Shown piece by piece: positions 36,765 through 44,693 of a stretch of 64,000 bases of DNA. Under the pieces are notes generated by a model. The model made no database searches and was not told the DNA's origin. It worked only from the letters and a program-made list of their open reading frames with translations. How positions within the stretch are numbered: position 1 is the first letter of the stretch; every line of letters starts with the position of its first letter. Source of the DNA: Burkholderia pyrrocinia (lineage in GTDB: Bacteria > Pseudomonadota > Gammaproteobacteria > Burkholderiales > Burkholderiaceae). Made by a program: the position numbers and the translations under genes. The stretch spans positions 1,054,001 through 1,118,000 of the forward strand of contig NZ_CP094460.1 of the NCBI RefSeq assembly GCF_022809715.1, in the 5' to 3' direction.

Positions 36765-37472
36765 ATGACTTTCGATTTCGCACTCCGTCTTTTCACCGCG
36801 TTCGCCTGCGGCGTCGCCATCGGCCTCGAGCGCCAGATGCGCCAGCGCACGGCCGGCCTGCGCACGATCACGCTCGTCGCGAGCGGCGCGTGCCTGTTCG
36901 TCACGCTCGGCGTGCTGACCGGCAACGGCGTCGCGGGCGTCACGCAGATCGCCGCGTACGTCGTGTCGGGCGTCGGCTTTCTCGGCGGCGGCGTGATCAT
37001 GCGCGACAAGGGCTCGATCCAGGGCATCAACACGGCCGCGACGCTGTGGTGTTCGGCCGCCGTCGGGGTGCTGGCCGGCTCCGGCCATTACGTGCCCGCG
37101 CTCGCCGGCACCGGCGTCGTGCTGCTCACCAATACCCTGCTGCGCGGCGTCAGCCAGGCGATCAACGCAACGCCCGTGTCGAATGCCGATCTCGTGCGCG
37201 AATACCAGATCACCGTGATCTGCCTCGCCGCCGACGAGGTGCACATCCGCACGCTGCTGTCGAACGCGATGTACGCGAAGCCGCTGTCGTTCCAGAGCCT
37301 GACGAGCGAGGACGTGCCCGACCAGCCTGACCGGCTGAAAGTGACCGCGACGCTGAAGCTGCATCCGAAGGATCAGCAGAAGCTCGAGCAGATCGCGAGC
37401 CGGATGAGCATGGAGAAGAGCATTTCCAGCGTGAGCTGGACCGCGAAGGAAGCGGAGCCGTTGATGGAGTGA
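36765..37472 (+). CDS. mgtC: MgtC/SapB-family membrane protein
   Basis: A 235-residue MgtC-family protein. The conserved N-terminal membrane block is clear: FACGVAIGLERQMRQRTAGLRT, SGACLFVTLGVL, GVGFLGGGVIMRDKGSIQGIN and TAATLWCSAAVGVLAGSG. A C-terminal cytoplasmic ACT-like domain (YQITVICLAADEVHIRTLL) follows. MgtC supports growth at low magnesium and survival inside macrophages in several pathogens, including, to my knowledge, Burkholderia cenocepacia. The ATG at 36765 has an AGGA ribosome site. It is convergent with cepR, 45 bp apart. Confidence 0.93.
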   Translation: MTFDFALRLFTAFACGVAIGLERQMRQRTAGLRTITLVASGACLFVTLGVLTGNGVAGVTQIAAYVVSGVGFLGGGVIMRDKGSIQGINTAATLWCSAAVGVLAGSGHYVPALAGTGVVLLTNTLLRGVSQAINATPVSNADLVREYQITVICLAADEVHIRTLLSNAMYAKPLSFQSLTSEDVPDQPDRLKVTATLKLHPKDQQKLEQIASRMSMEKSISSVSWTAKEAEPLME

Positions 37473-37517
37473 GCGGCATGGCGGCCGCCGGATTCGGCGC
37501 CGCCGCCCTCGCTTGCG

Positions 37518-38237
37518 TCAGGGTGCCTCGATGAGCCCGGCCGAGATCGCCTTGACGACCGCCTGGACCTTGTTCGTCGCGCCGAGCTTCTCGAGGATGT
37601 TGTTGACGTGGAAGTTGACCGTCCGCTCCGAGATGCTGAGGATCTGGCCGATCTCGCATGCGGTCTTGCCTTCGGCGGTCCAGCACAGCACCTCGCGCTC
37701 GCGCGCGGTCAGCGTGACGCCCGCCGCGGGCGACAGCTTCGGCACCATGAAGCGGCTCATCAGCGAATGCGACAGGTTCGCGAGCCAGTTCGTCTGCAGC
37801 GTCAGCATATTAATCTCGGCCGGCGTGAGCCGGTCGGCGTGGCGCGCGATGCTCAGCAGCCCGAACGCACCGCGGGCCGCCCAGCTCGACTGCGCGACAC
37901 CCACCGACAGCCCGAATTCGCGCGCGTCCTGCCACAGCGGGTTCGGATCGATCCGGTCGACATCCGGCCAGACGATCATGTTGGTGCTGTGCGTGCCGTC
38001 GCGCACCGTCGAATCGATCTCGATGTAGTTCCGCGCCTGATAGTGCGCCATCCAGCCGTCCGGATAGGTATCGAAGATCGCGACCGACGGTTTCGACACC
38101 GGCAGCGGCACGCGAATGCCGTAACAGCAATATTCGAATCCCAGCCGCCTGGAATAGGTGGCGATCCGCTGGAAGAGCTGCTGCTCGTCTTCCGCGGCGC
38201 TGAATTGTTGATAGGCATCCTGCCAGCGCAGTTCCAT
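37518..38237 (-). CDS. cepR: LuxR-type quorum-sensing receptor CepR
   Basis: A 239-residue LuxR-family regulator. The autoinducer domain has the usual aromatic and acidic residues (GFEYCCYGIRVPLPVS, IFDTYPDGWMAHYQARNYIEID, VWPDVDRIDPNPLWQDAREF). The GerE-type helix-turn-helix follows (LTAREREVLCWTAEGKTACE, SERTVNFHVNNILEKLG). I recognise it as CepR, which binds N-octanoyl-homoserine lactone and activates virulence genes. The ATG has a GGAG ribosome site. It is divergent from the rsaM-like gene with a cep-box-like site between them. Confidence 0.96.
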   Translation of the reverse strand: MELRWQDAYQQFSAAEDEQQLFQRIATYSRRLGFEYCCYGIRVPLPVSKPSVAIFDTYPDGWMAHYQARNYIEIDSTVRDGTHSTNMIVWPDVDRIDPNPLWQDAREFGLSVGVAQSSWAARGAFGLLSIARHADRLTPAEINMLTLQTNWLANLSHSLMSRFMVPKLSPAAGVTLTAREREVLCWTAEGKTACEIGQILSISERTVNFHVNNILEKLGATNKVQAVVKAISAGLIEAP

Positions 38238-38258
38238 TCGTTCTCCGACAACGTCACG

Positions 38259-38274
38259 CTGTCATACTTGTCAG
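38259..38274. promoter_or_regulatory. cep-box-like site between cepR and the rsaM-like gene
   Basis: CTGTCATACTTGTCAG fits the pattern CTGTNANNNTTNNCAG also met by the cepI site. It lies in the 73-bp divergent spacer, 22 bp before cepR and 37 bp before the rsaM-like gene, so CepR could act on both. Confidence 0.6.
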
Positions 38275-38310
38275 GTGCCAGCTCCGGTTCGAGGCTGATA
38301 CATTCCGCGC

Positions 38311-38754
38311 ATGACTTTACCTTTGCTGCACCCGGTTCCCGGCCCGTCCCCGGACGGCTACGTGCGCCTGTCAAAAGGCGCACTGGCCGCGCTTGCACTC
38401 GATCATGTCACAAGCGGCCTCGACGCATCACTGCTCGCGGAACTGCGCGACAACGCGATCGACGCACGCCTCGCCGGCTATACCGAATGGCAGCGCACGG
38501 CCCGTGCCGGCGTCCCTTACGTGACGGTCGGCTGGGACTGGTACCTCGAACGCGCAACGGGCACGTTCGTCATCGCCGGCGGCGACGTCCGCAGCAACGT
38601 AATGGCCGTCGACGCCACGGGTGCCGACATCGGCATGTTCCGCACGGCCGCCGCGCTCGTCGCGCGGCTCGCCTGCATCGACTGGCACGCCGCGGTCGCG
38701 TCTGCCCTGCTCGGTTGCAACGACGCCTATCATGCCGGTCCGACGCTCCAGTGA
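38311..38754 (+). CDS. RsaM-like quorum-sensing modulator (DUF4902)
   Basis: A 147-residue protein lying between cepR and cepI. It opens MTLPLLHPVPGPSPDGYVRL and contains WQRTARAGVPYVTVGWDWYL and GGDVRSNVMAVDATG, the conserved blocks of the DUF4902/RsaM family. In Burkholderia and plant Pseudomonas, RsaM proteins hold back autoinducer synthesis. No DNA-binding motif is visible. No clear ribosome site precedes the ATG. It faces the same way as cepI, 211 bp upstream. Confidence 0.9.
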   Translation: MTLPLLHPVPGPSPDGYVRLSKGALAALALDHVTSGLDASLLAELRDNAIDARLAGYTEWQRTARAGVPYVTVGWDWYLERATGTFVIAGGDVRSNVMAVDATGADIGMFRTAAALVARLACIDWHAAVASALLGCNDAYHAGPTLQ

Positions 38755-38793
38755 CAACCGGCTGCGCATTCCTCTGACAATTTCCAAGATGCT

Positions 38794-38827
38794 GGCGCTC
38801 TTTATAAGCAAAAGCGCCCGGTTTTTC
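38794..38827 (+). terminator. Probable terminator after the rsaM-like gene
   Basis: GGCGCT (38794-38799) pairs with AGCGCC (38813-38818), and five Ts follow at 38822-38826. It would separate the rsaM-like transcript from cepI. Confidence 0.5.
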
Positions 38828-38886
38828 AATCCCGTCGATCAAGAAACCGTTACCACGTCCTAAATGGCGCTTTTGCGCCGCCCAAC

Positions 38887-38902
38887 CTGTAAGAGTTACC
38901 AG
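38887..38902 (+). promoter_or_regulatory. cep box (lux box) of cepI
   Basis: CTGTAAGAGTTACCAG, the CepR-binding dyad known upstream of cepI, 64 bp before the cepI ATG. It extends imperfectly to 38908 (TTACCG in place of a perfect arm). Confidence 0.8.
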
Positions 38903-38965
38903 TTACCGCCCCCTCGTGCCGCGCGATGTAATGCATGCATACAAAAGCACAAATCCGAGGACACC

Positions 38966-39574
38966 ATGCGGACCTTCGTTCACGAAGAAGGGCGGTTACC
39001 ACACGAACTTGCAGCGGATCTCGGGCGCTACCGGCGCCGCGTGTTCGTCGAACAACTCGGTTGGGAGCTCCCGTCGGCGAACGAAAGCTTCGAGCGCGAC
39101 CAGTTCGATCGCGACGATACCGTGTACGTGTTCGCGCGAAATGCCGGCGGCGACGTGTGCGGATGTGCGCGCCTGCTGCCCACGACGCGCCCGTATCTGC
39201 TGCAGTCGCTGTTCGCCGACCTGATCGCCGCAGACATGCCGCTGCCGCAATCGGCGGCCGTCTGGGAGCTGTCCAGGTTCGCGGCGACCGACGACGAAGG
39301 CGGGTCGGGCAATGCCGAGTGGGCCGTGCGGCCGATGCTCGCGGCCGTGGTCGAATGCGCGGCGCAGCTCGGCGCGCGGCAGCTGATCGGCGTGACGTTC
39401 GCGAGCATGGAGCGGCTGTTCCGCCGGATCGGCATACACGCGCACCGCGCAGGCCCGCCGAAGCAGGTGGACGGACGTCTGGTGGTCGCATGCTGGATCG
39501 ATATTGATCCGCAAACGTTTGCGGCATTAGGAATCAAGCCGGGGCAGGCAGCCCGGCAAGCCATCGCCGCCTGA
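38966..39574 (+). CDS. cepI: N-acylhomoserine lactone synthase CepI
   Basis: A 202-residue LuxI-family synthase that makes N-octanoyl- and some N-hexanoyl-homoserine lactone from acyl-ACP and S-adenosylmethionine. Conserved residues are present: Arg, Phe and Trp in RYRRRVFVEQLGWELP, Asp residues in ERDQFDRDDTVYVF, and CGCARLLPTTRPYLL with the substrate-contacting Arg. WELSRFAAT follows. The ATG at 38966 has a CCGAGG ribosome site and gives the known CepI length. A 34-codon upstream extension overlaps the cep box. Confidence 0.97.
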   Translation: MRTFVHEEGRLPHELAADLGRYRRRVFVEQLGWELPSANESFERDQFDRDDTVYVFARNAGGDVCGCARLLPTTRPYLLQSLFADLIAADMPLPQSAAVWELSRFAATDDEGGSGNAEWAVRPMLAAVVECAAQLGARQLIGVTFASMERLFRRIGIHAHRAGPPKQVDGRLVVACWIDIDPQTFAALGIKPGQAARQAIAA

Positions 39575-39625
39575 GCCGGAACGCGCGTTTCCGTCCGGGC
39601 GGCATCGTAACGAAGGAGAACCAAC

Positions 39626-40378
39626 GTGGACCAGTCTCAGGTCTTTCGCGCGATGATGCCCGGGTTGACGAGCGCCAACGGCGCCCGCATCGCGGTCGCC
39701 TATCCGTCGTTTCCCAGGCCGCTGCCGCTCGTTCGGCTCGACCGCCGCGGGCTCGTGTTTCGTGCCGCCGGCGCCGCGCCGCTCGTCTGCGGGCTGCCGC
39801 GCGCGGCGACGCTGCTGGTCGCGGACGAGCCGCTGTGCTCGCTGCGCCTCGTGATCCGCGACATCGCCCCTGCCGGCGACGGCCGCCACGACCTGACGAT
39901 GCAGCCGTCCGGCGCCGTCGGCGACGAATTGCTGTGGCATGCGCTGCGCGACCATGCGCCGTACCGGCGAATTCAGCATCCGCTCGCGCCCGTCGACGCG
40001 CCCCTCGCCGCGAACAACGAACCGCGCGCGGCGGCCGGCGAAGCCGGGCCGCGCCCGTCGCGCAGCGCGGCTTTCCGCCTGCCGTGCCACAGCGACGCGC
40101 TGTTCTTCGCGGACTGGCTCGAATATCACTTCGACGAGCTGCGTGCGCTGTCGCAACAACACGGGCCGCAACTGCAACTCAACCAGCTCGAGCGGAAAGT
40201 TGCCGACGACGAGGTTGGCGTGCGCTTCGTCTACGACATCGACGGGCACGCGCTGACCGACTGCGCGCGCGAGGCCTGTGCGTGGATCGAGACGGAGATG
40301 CGCGACAAGTACGCGCTGTCTGTCGCGCAGGAGCGGTTCGGTGCGTTTGCGGCGCACGCGCGGGCCGGCGGCATGTGA
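39626..40378 (+). CDS. Conserved hypothetical protein downstream of cepI
   Basis: A 250-residue soluble protein starting at GTG (39626), with a strong AAGGAGAA ribosome site. It begins MDQSQVFRAMMPGLTSANGA. The middle is poorly structured, rich in Ala, Pro and Arg. The C-terminal part is helical (DALFFADWLEYHFDELRALS, REACAWIETEMRDKYALSV). No domain is recognised. It lies 51 bp after cepI on the same strand and is probably co-transcribed; in B. cenocepacia the gene in this position is, to my knowledge, under quorum-sensing control. Confidence 0.75.
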   Translation: MDQSQVFRAMMPGLTSANGARIAVAYPSFPRPLPLVRLDRRGLVFRAAGAAPLVCGLPRAATLLVADEPLCSLRLVIRDIAPAGDGRHDLTMQPSGAVGDELLWHALRDHAPYRRIQHPLAPVDAPLAANNEPRAAAGEAGPRPSRSAAFRLPCHSDALFFADWLEYHFDELRALSQQHGPQLQLNQLERKVADDEVGVRFVYDIDGHALTDCAREACAWIETEMRDKYALSVAQERFGAFAAHARAGGM

Positions 40379-40502
40379 GTGTGGTATCGACGCGAGGCGA
40401 CCGGAACGGCAGCAAGTTGCATCGATACAACGGGGGCTTGCCAACCCTCGGGTTTTCCCTTAAATTTATGTCTGTCTCCTCCATGTCTCCAAACATGGAT
40501 TC

Positions 40503-40528
40503 AGCCCGCTCAAGCAGCGGGCTTTTTC
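40503..40528 (+). terminator. Rho-independent terminator after the cepI operon
   Basis: AGCCCGCT (40503-40510) and AGCGGGCT (40516-40523) form a perfect 8-bp stem with a 5-base loop, followed by a T-run. It lies about 125 bp after the gene downstream of cepI. Confidence 0.85.
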
Positions 40529-40570
40529 TTGCCTGCGTGAATTGCGGGGCCGCATCGCCTTCCGTTCCGG

Positions 40571-40861
40571 CTAACCTGCCGGACGTGCTCTGGCCGGCGG
40601 CAACCAGTAATGGCGCACCGCAAATATCAGCGCGACCGCTACGACAAGTATCAGCAGCAGGTACAGCCAACCCTTTCTGGTCGTCGGCAGATCTGTTAGA
40701 CCGCCCAGGTCGCCCGTCAGGGCCATCAACGCGACCATCGCCAGCCCGGCCAGCACCATCGTCCCCTTTGCCACCCACCCAAAGGCAGCATCCAGCACGG
40801 CCGCCCATCGGGATTGGCGATAAGGTCCGGCAACCGGCCGACGAAGGTCGGGCTTACCCAT
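40571..40861 (-). CDS. Small two-helix membrane protein
   Basis: A 96-residue protein with a basic N-terminal segment and two hydrophobic helices (VAKGTMVLAGLAMVALMALT and GWLYLLLILVVAVALIFAVR), ending in a short basic tail. A GAGGTGAGG ribosome site lies just before the ATG. No family is recognised. It is convergent with the cepI operon, whose terminator lies between. A 41-codon frame upstream on the same strand (ATG near 40990) has no clear support. Confidence 0.55.
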   Translation of the reverse strand: MGKPDLRRPVAGPYRQSRWAAVLDAAFGWVAKGTMVLAGLAMVALMALTGDLGGLTDLPTTRKGWLYLLLILVVAVALIFAVRHYWLPPARARPAG

Positions 40862-41107
40862 TCCTCACCTCCCGTACGGCATGCGCGTATCCGCACGTCG
40901 ACGGACAGGCTCCGTCGAAGGCAGGGATTCGACAGTTTTCCGGAAGAGCAACTGCAGCGATGGGGTTCGCGCACGCGATCTGAGCGTCATGCTGTTTTCT
41001 TTCGTGAGATGAGGTTCGGCGGCACGTTTCGGCCGGAACGGATCCACATTTACAGGATCGTGCTGCAGAACGCTGCATGGCGCTGACGGCCCGATGTACG
41101 TGAGCCA

Positions 41108-41674
41108 TTACGCGCCGACGCCGCCGCCGGGGCGCGCGACATACACGACGTGCCGCCGCAGCGCATGCCCTTCCGGTAACGCCGGATGATCGAAATCGTG
41201 CGCGGGTTCGCGCTGCATACCGAGCCGCTGCATCACGTGTTGCGATCGCAGATTGGTATCGGCCGTCCATGCGAAGATCTCGCCGAGTCCGATCCGGTCG
41301 AATCCGTCGACCAAAGCCGCGGCCGCCGCTTCGGCAACGTAACCCTGCCCCCAAGCGTGACGCGCCTGCCGCCACATGATCTCGACGCACGGCGCCATCG
41401 GATGCGTTGCGCGCGCTTCGTGCGACAAGCCGCACAGCCCGATCAGCATCGCGTCGGCGCGACGCTCGACCGCCCAGAGCCCGAAACCGTGCGCATCGAA
41501 ATGCGCTTCAAAGCGCGCGATGGCGTCGTTCGCCTCATCGATGGACATCGGGCCGCGTGCGAGCCACGCGGTCACGTCCGGACGCGCATGCATCGCCGCA
41601 AGTGCGTCCGCGTCCGCCGGTCGCCAGCGACGCAGCGTCAGGCGTTCGGTTTCGATCCTCGATGGCGTGGTCAT
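41108..41674 (-). CDS. GNAT-family N-acetyltransferase (RimJ/RimL-like)
   Basis: A 188-residue acetyltransferase of the RimJ/RimL type. Blocks: ETERLTLRRWRPADADALAAM at the start, GLWAVERRADAMLIGLCGL, and the acetyl-CoA loop region WGQGYVAEAAAAALVDGFD. IFAWTADTNLRSQHVMQRLGM, the usual asparagine-containing C-terminal motif, follows. It would transfer an acetyl group to an amine, possibly a protein N-terminus or a small molecule. It stands alone, 150 bp downstream of ribA. Confidence 0.9.
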   Translation of the reverse strand: MTTPSRIETERLTLRRWRPADADALAAMHARPDVTAWLARGPMSIDEANDAIARFEAHFDAHGFGLWAVERRADAMLIGLCGLSHEARATHPMAPCVEIMWRQARHAWGQGYVAEAAAAALVDGFDRIGLGEIFAWTADTNLRSQHVMQRLGMQREPAHDFDHPALPEGHALRRHVVYVARPGGGVGA

Positions 41675-41802
41675 GGGTGATACGGATCGTACGGGTTGCG
41701 GTGCAACGCGGTAACGTCACGAACCCGGATACAGAACGAATGAAGGGGAAATCGCGATCGTCGCGTCAGCCGACGACGACCGGAAGAACAAGCAGCGAGA
41801 AA

Positions 41803-41820
41803 CGGGCGCCAGTGCGCCCG
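41803..41820 (-). terminator. Probable terminator of ribA
   Basis: CGGGCGC and GCGCCCG form a 7-bp stem with a CAGT/ACTG loop, six bases after the ribA stop. On the minus strand it is followed by TTT only, so it is weak. Confidence 0.45.
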
Positions 41821-41826
41821 CTGTAA

Positions 41827-42477
41827 TTACTCGTTTTCCTCGAAGTAATGCCCGAACTTCGTCTGCTTCGTACGGATATAACGCTCGTTTTCCTCGCGCA
41901 CGGGCACCGCGAGCGCCACGCGTTCACAGACGGGAATGCCGTGCTTCGCGAGCGTGTCGAACTTCTTCGGGTTGTTGCTCATCAGGCGCACCGACGTCAC
42001 GCCGAGGATCCGGAGGATCGCGGCGGCCGAGTCGTATTCGCGAGCGTCGTCGGGCAGGCCCAGGTCGAGGTTCGCCTCGACGGTATCGCGCCCCTGCTCC
42101 TGCAACGCGTATGCGCGAATCTTGTTGCTCAGGCCGATCCCGCGCCCCTCATGGCCGCGCAGATACAGCAGCACGCCGCGGTCTTCGGCCGCAATGTAGC
42201 GCAACGCGAGATCGAGCTGCTCGCCGCAATCGCAGCGGTACGAGCCGAACACGTCGCCGGTCAGGCATTCGGAATGCAGCCGCGTCAGCACGGACTGCTC
42301 GCCGGTCACGTCGCCCATCACGAGCGCGAGATGTTCGGCATCGCTGCCCGATACGCGGAATGCGTATGACGTGAACGTACCGTAGCGCGTAGGCAGCGAC
42401 GCAGTGGCGACGAGCGTCACGCACTCGTCGGCCTGGCCATTGCCCGGCGTGGGCGATTGGGGACGCAAAGACATCAT
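41827..42477 (-). CDS. ribA: GTP cyclohydrolase II
   Basis: A 216-residue RibA, first committed step of riboflavin synthesis, converting GTP to a diaminopyrimidine with release of formate and pyrophosphate. Zinc ligands are the three cysteines in [17 protein letters not shown]. The GTP-binding and catalytic region is [20 protein letters not shown], followed by [17 protein letters not shown]. It is a stand-alone RibA with no RibB domain, and no other rib gene is near. The product could serve flavin supply or redundancy with a chromosome 1 copy. Confidence 0.96.
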   Translation of the reverse strand: MMSLRPQSPTPGNGQADECVTLVATASLPTRYGTFTSYAFRVSGSDAEHLALVMGDVTGEQSVLTRLHSECLTGDVFGSYRCDCGEQLDLALRYIAAEDRGVLLYLRGHEGRGIGLSNKIRAYALQEQGRDTVEANLDLGLPDDAREYDSAAAILRILGVTSVRLMSNNPKKFDTLAKHGIPVCERVALAVPVREENERYIRTKQTKFGHYFEENE

Positions 42478-42653
42478 GAATTCAATCGAAACGTTCAGGA
42501 ATGTAGGAGTTGTGTGGATAGTGCGTGACGGGAGTTTACCGCTAATCTGGAAACGTCACGCGACTGCCGCCGCCTGCCCGGCTATACTGGGCCCATCGGG
42601 TGACGCGCATCACGCCTGCCTTCCCTGCATCGACCTGCACACGGAGAAAGCGA

Positions 42654-43115
42654 ATGAGCACGACTGTCGCGCAGATTCTCAAGGCCAAGCCGGATTCGGG
42701 CCGAACCATCTACACCGTCAAGAAGAACGACCTCGTCTACGACGCCATCAAGCTGATGGCGGAAAAGGGCATCGGCGCTTTGCTGGTCGTGGACGGCGAC
42801 GACATCGCAGGCATCGTCACCGAGCGCGACTATGCGCGCAAGATCGTCCTGCAGGACCGTTCATCGAAAGCCACCCGCGTCGAGGAAATCATGACGGCGA
42901 AGGTGCGCTACGTCGAGCCGTCGCAATCCACCGACGAGTGCATGGCGCTGATGACCGAGCACCGGATGCGCCACCTGCCCGTCCTCGACGGCGGCAAGCT
43001 GATCGGCCTCATCTCGATCGGCGACCTCGTGAAGAGCGTGATTGCCGATCAGCAGTTCACGATCAGCCAGCTCGAACACTACATCCACGGCACGCCCTCG
43101 GTTACGTCCGTCTGA
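42654..43115 (+). CDS. CBS-domain pair protein
   Basis: A 153-residue cytoplasmic protein made of two CBS domains in tandem. The first is TVKKNDLVYDAIKLMAEKGI to VTERDYARKIVL; the second is VEPSQSTDECMALMTEHRMR to IGLISIGDLVKSVI. Such pairs bind adenosyl nucleotides (AMP, ATP, NADH) and sense energy state. The ATG has GGAGAAAG upstream. It reads away from ribA and stands alone. Its partner is unknown. Confidence 0.93.
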   Translation: MSTTVAQILKAKPDSGRTIYTVKKNDLVYDAIKLMAEKGIGALLVVDGDDIAGIVTERDYARKIVLQDRSSKATRVEEIMTAKVRYVEPSQSTDECMALMTEHRMRHLPVLDGGKLIGLISIGDLVKSVIADQQFTISQLEHYIHGTPSVTSV

Positions 43116-43126
43116 CCCGCTCCAGC

Positions 43127-43160
43127 AAAAAAGGCCCAAACGCGTAAGCATCTGGGCGGA
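43127..43160 (-). terminator. Probable terminator of the DUF4148 gene
   Basis: Read on the minus strand, GCCCA and TGGGC bracket a loop of about 14 bases and are followed by CTTTTTT. The short stem makes the call tentative. It lies between convergent genes. Confidence 0.4.
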
Positions 43161-43272
43161 AAGCCGCCGGAATGCGGCGACGGAGGTTCTGCTCCTGCGG
43201 GCGAACGACGCGCGCGGACGGCGCGCGCCTCGTCGATTAAGTGGTGCGCTCGGGCAGACCGGGGACGTTCGC

Positions 43273-43602
43273 TTAGTTGCCGAAGTAGACCGAGTTCACG
43301 GGGTTCGGTGCTTCCCGCGTCATGCGACGGCCAGTTTGTCCGGCACCCGTCGCCACCGCACCGTAGCCGCTCGTATCGGCCTGCGCGAGCATCGGCTGGT
43401 TCGGCTGGATCCGTTGTTCGGCGGCCTGGATATCGCTCGGATATTGCGAATCGCTCGCCAGCGGCTTGTAGCCGTTCTGTTCGAGTTGCACGAGTTCGGC
43501 CTTGACCTGGTCGCGGGTCAGCCCTTGGTCGGACTGTGCAAACGATGCGATCGGGGCGGCAAGGACGGATGCGGCGATGGCTGCGTAGATGATCGACTTC
43601 AT
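43273..43602 (-). CDS. DUF4148 exported protein
   Basis: A 109-residue periplasmic protein. It has a signal peptide (MKSIIYAAIAASVLAAPIASFAQ), then LTRDQVKAELVQLEQNGYKP and YPSDIQAAEQRI, the diagnostic pattern of DUF4148, a family very common in Burkholderia. A CCGGAGG ribosome site precedes the ATG. The function of the family is unknown. It stands alone upstream of a 517-bp AT-rich spacer. Confidence 0.9.
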   Translation of the reverse strand: MKSIIYAAIAASVLAAPIASFAQSDQGLTRDQVKAELVQLEQNGYKPLASDSQYPSDIQAAEQRIQPNQPMLAQADTSGYGAVATGAGQTGRRMTREAPNPVNSVYFGN

Positions 43603-44119
43603 GATTTACCTCCGGAATATGTTCTGTTTTGACGTCGCCTCGGCAGGACTGTCTGAAGCGATTGAATCCAGTGTAGTTCTCGCCGCCTCAAGGGAAAACC
43701 CTTGGTTTGAACATACAGCGTTGCGATTTTGGAAAATATCGCCCACTGTTTATGGACCAGGGCATCGCCACTTGCTTCATCCGCACAACAATCACTGACG
43801 AAACGCCAACAGCCAGATCACATATCCCGAAGGTTGTGTTGTAAAATCGTAAGGTTTTATTCGCCAGTCGATTCGATATTCCATCCACCATGTACGCGCT
43901 CACGCCCCTCTCGGTTTCGCTGTCCGGCCCGGCCGGCGCGCGCGCACGCGCCGGCCATCCGGCGCATCCACTCGCTCGACGCACGGCCCAGGCGCCGCTC
44001 GCCCCTGCCCGGCGCCTGATCTGACGGCTCAGTCTCCTCCCGGAGCCAGGTCAGACAGGCTCCGGGCGATCCTCATAGGCACGCCACGCCTGCCCCTGCC
44101 GATCATTTGGAGAACTGCC
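43603..44119 (+). other. Long intergenic region and rnk leader
   Basis: A 517-bp spacer whose middle (about 43700-43880) is notably AT-rich. A possible -10 (TAAAAT) lies at 43842-43847. Downstream come a 44-codon frame (43890-44024, MYALTPLSVSLSGPAGARAR at its start) and a 9-bp hairpin, CCCGGAGCC (44039-44047) with GGCTCCGGG (44058-44066), before rnk. No ribosome site supports the frame strongly. Confidence 0.4.
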
Positions 44120-44518
44120 ATGAAACAACGCCTTTACCAGTTGACTGAACTCGACGTCGCTCGCCTCGAGAAGCACGCCGAACACAACCCGCGATTCCAG
44201 ACGATGCTCGACACGCTGCTCGAACGCGCCGATATCGTCCAGCCCGACGCCATCAAGGCGAACGTCGTCACGATGAACTCGCAAATCACGCTGCTCGACG
44301 AAGCGACCCAGGAACAGGCCACCTGGACAATTGTTTATCCGGACGCCGCCAATCTCGAACTCGGCCGCCTGAACGTCTTCTCGCCCGTCGGCATGGCGCT
44401 GCTGGGTACGCAGCGCGGCCAGATGGTCAAGGTGATGCAGCCGAGCGGCACCGAAAAGCTGATGAAGGTCGCCGCGATCGTGTTCCAGCCGGAAGCCAAC
44501 GGCGAATACACGCGCTGA
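44120..44518 (+). CDS. rnk: Nucleoside diphosphate kinase regulator (Rnk)
   Basis: A 132-residue protein with a short N-terminal helix pair (YQLTELDVARLEKHAEHNP) and a C-terminal GreA/GreB-type domain: VTMNSQITLLDEATQEQ, TIVYPDAANLELGRLNVFSP and VGMALLGTQRGQMVKVMQP. Rnk binds RNA polymerase and affects nucleoside diphosphate kinase levels; it lacks the acidic coiled-coil of the Gre cleavage factors. It is a single gene with its own strong terminator. Confidence 0.93.
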   Translation: MKQRLYQLTELDVARLEKHAEHNPRFQTMLDTLLERADIVQPDAIKANVVTMNSQITLLDEATQEQATWTIVYPDAANLELGRLNVFSPVGMALLGTQRGQMVKVMQPSGTEKLMKVAAIVFQPEANGEYTR

Positions 44519-44561
44519 GCCATCTGCCACGGGTACCGCCCCCGCGACGGCGCACAACGAG

Positions 44562-44589
44562 AAAAGCGAGGCCCGTGCCTCGCTTTTTT
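44562..44589 (+). terminator. Rho-independent terminator of rnk
   Basis: AGCGAGGC (44565-44572), loop CCGT, GCCTCGCT (44577-44584), then six Ts, 47 bp after the rnk stop. Confidence 0.92.
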
Positions 44590-44632
44590 GCATCCGGACG
44601 ATGCGAATCGTCGACATCACATTCCGCAGACG

Positions 44633-44659
44633 AAAAAAGGCGCCCGAAGGCGCCTTTTT
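44633..44659. terminator. Bidirectional terminator between rnk and the porin
   Basis: A-run, GGCGCC (44639-44644), loop CGAA, GGCGCC (44649-44654), T-run. It works in either direction; on the minus strand it ends the porin mRNA 35 bp after its stop. Confidence 0.88.
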
Positions 44660-44693
44660 CGATGCTGCGAAGCGGGTTACCCCGCCGTCACGC

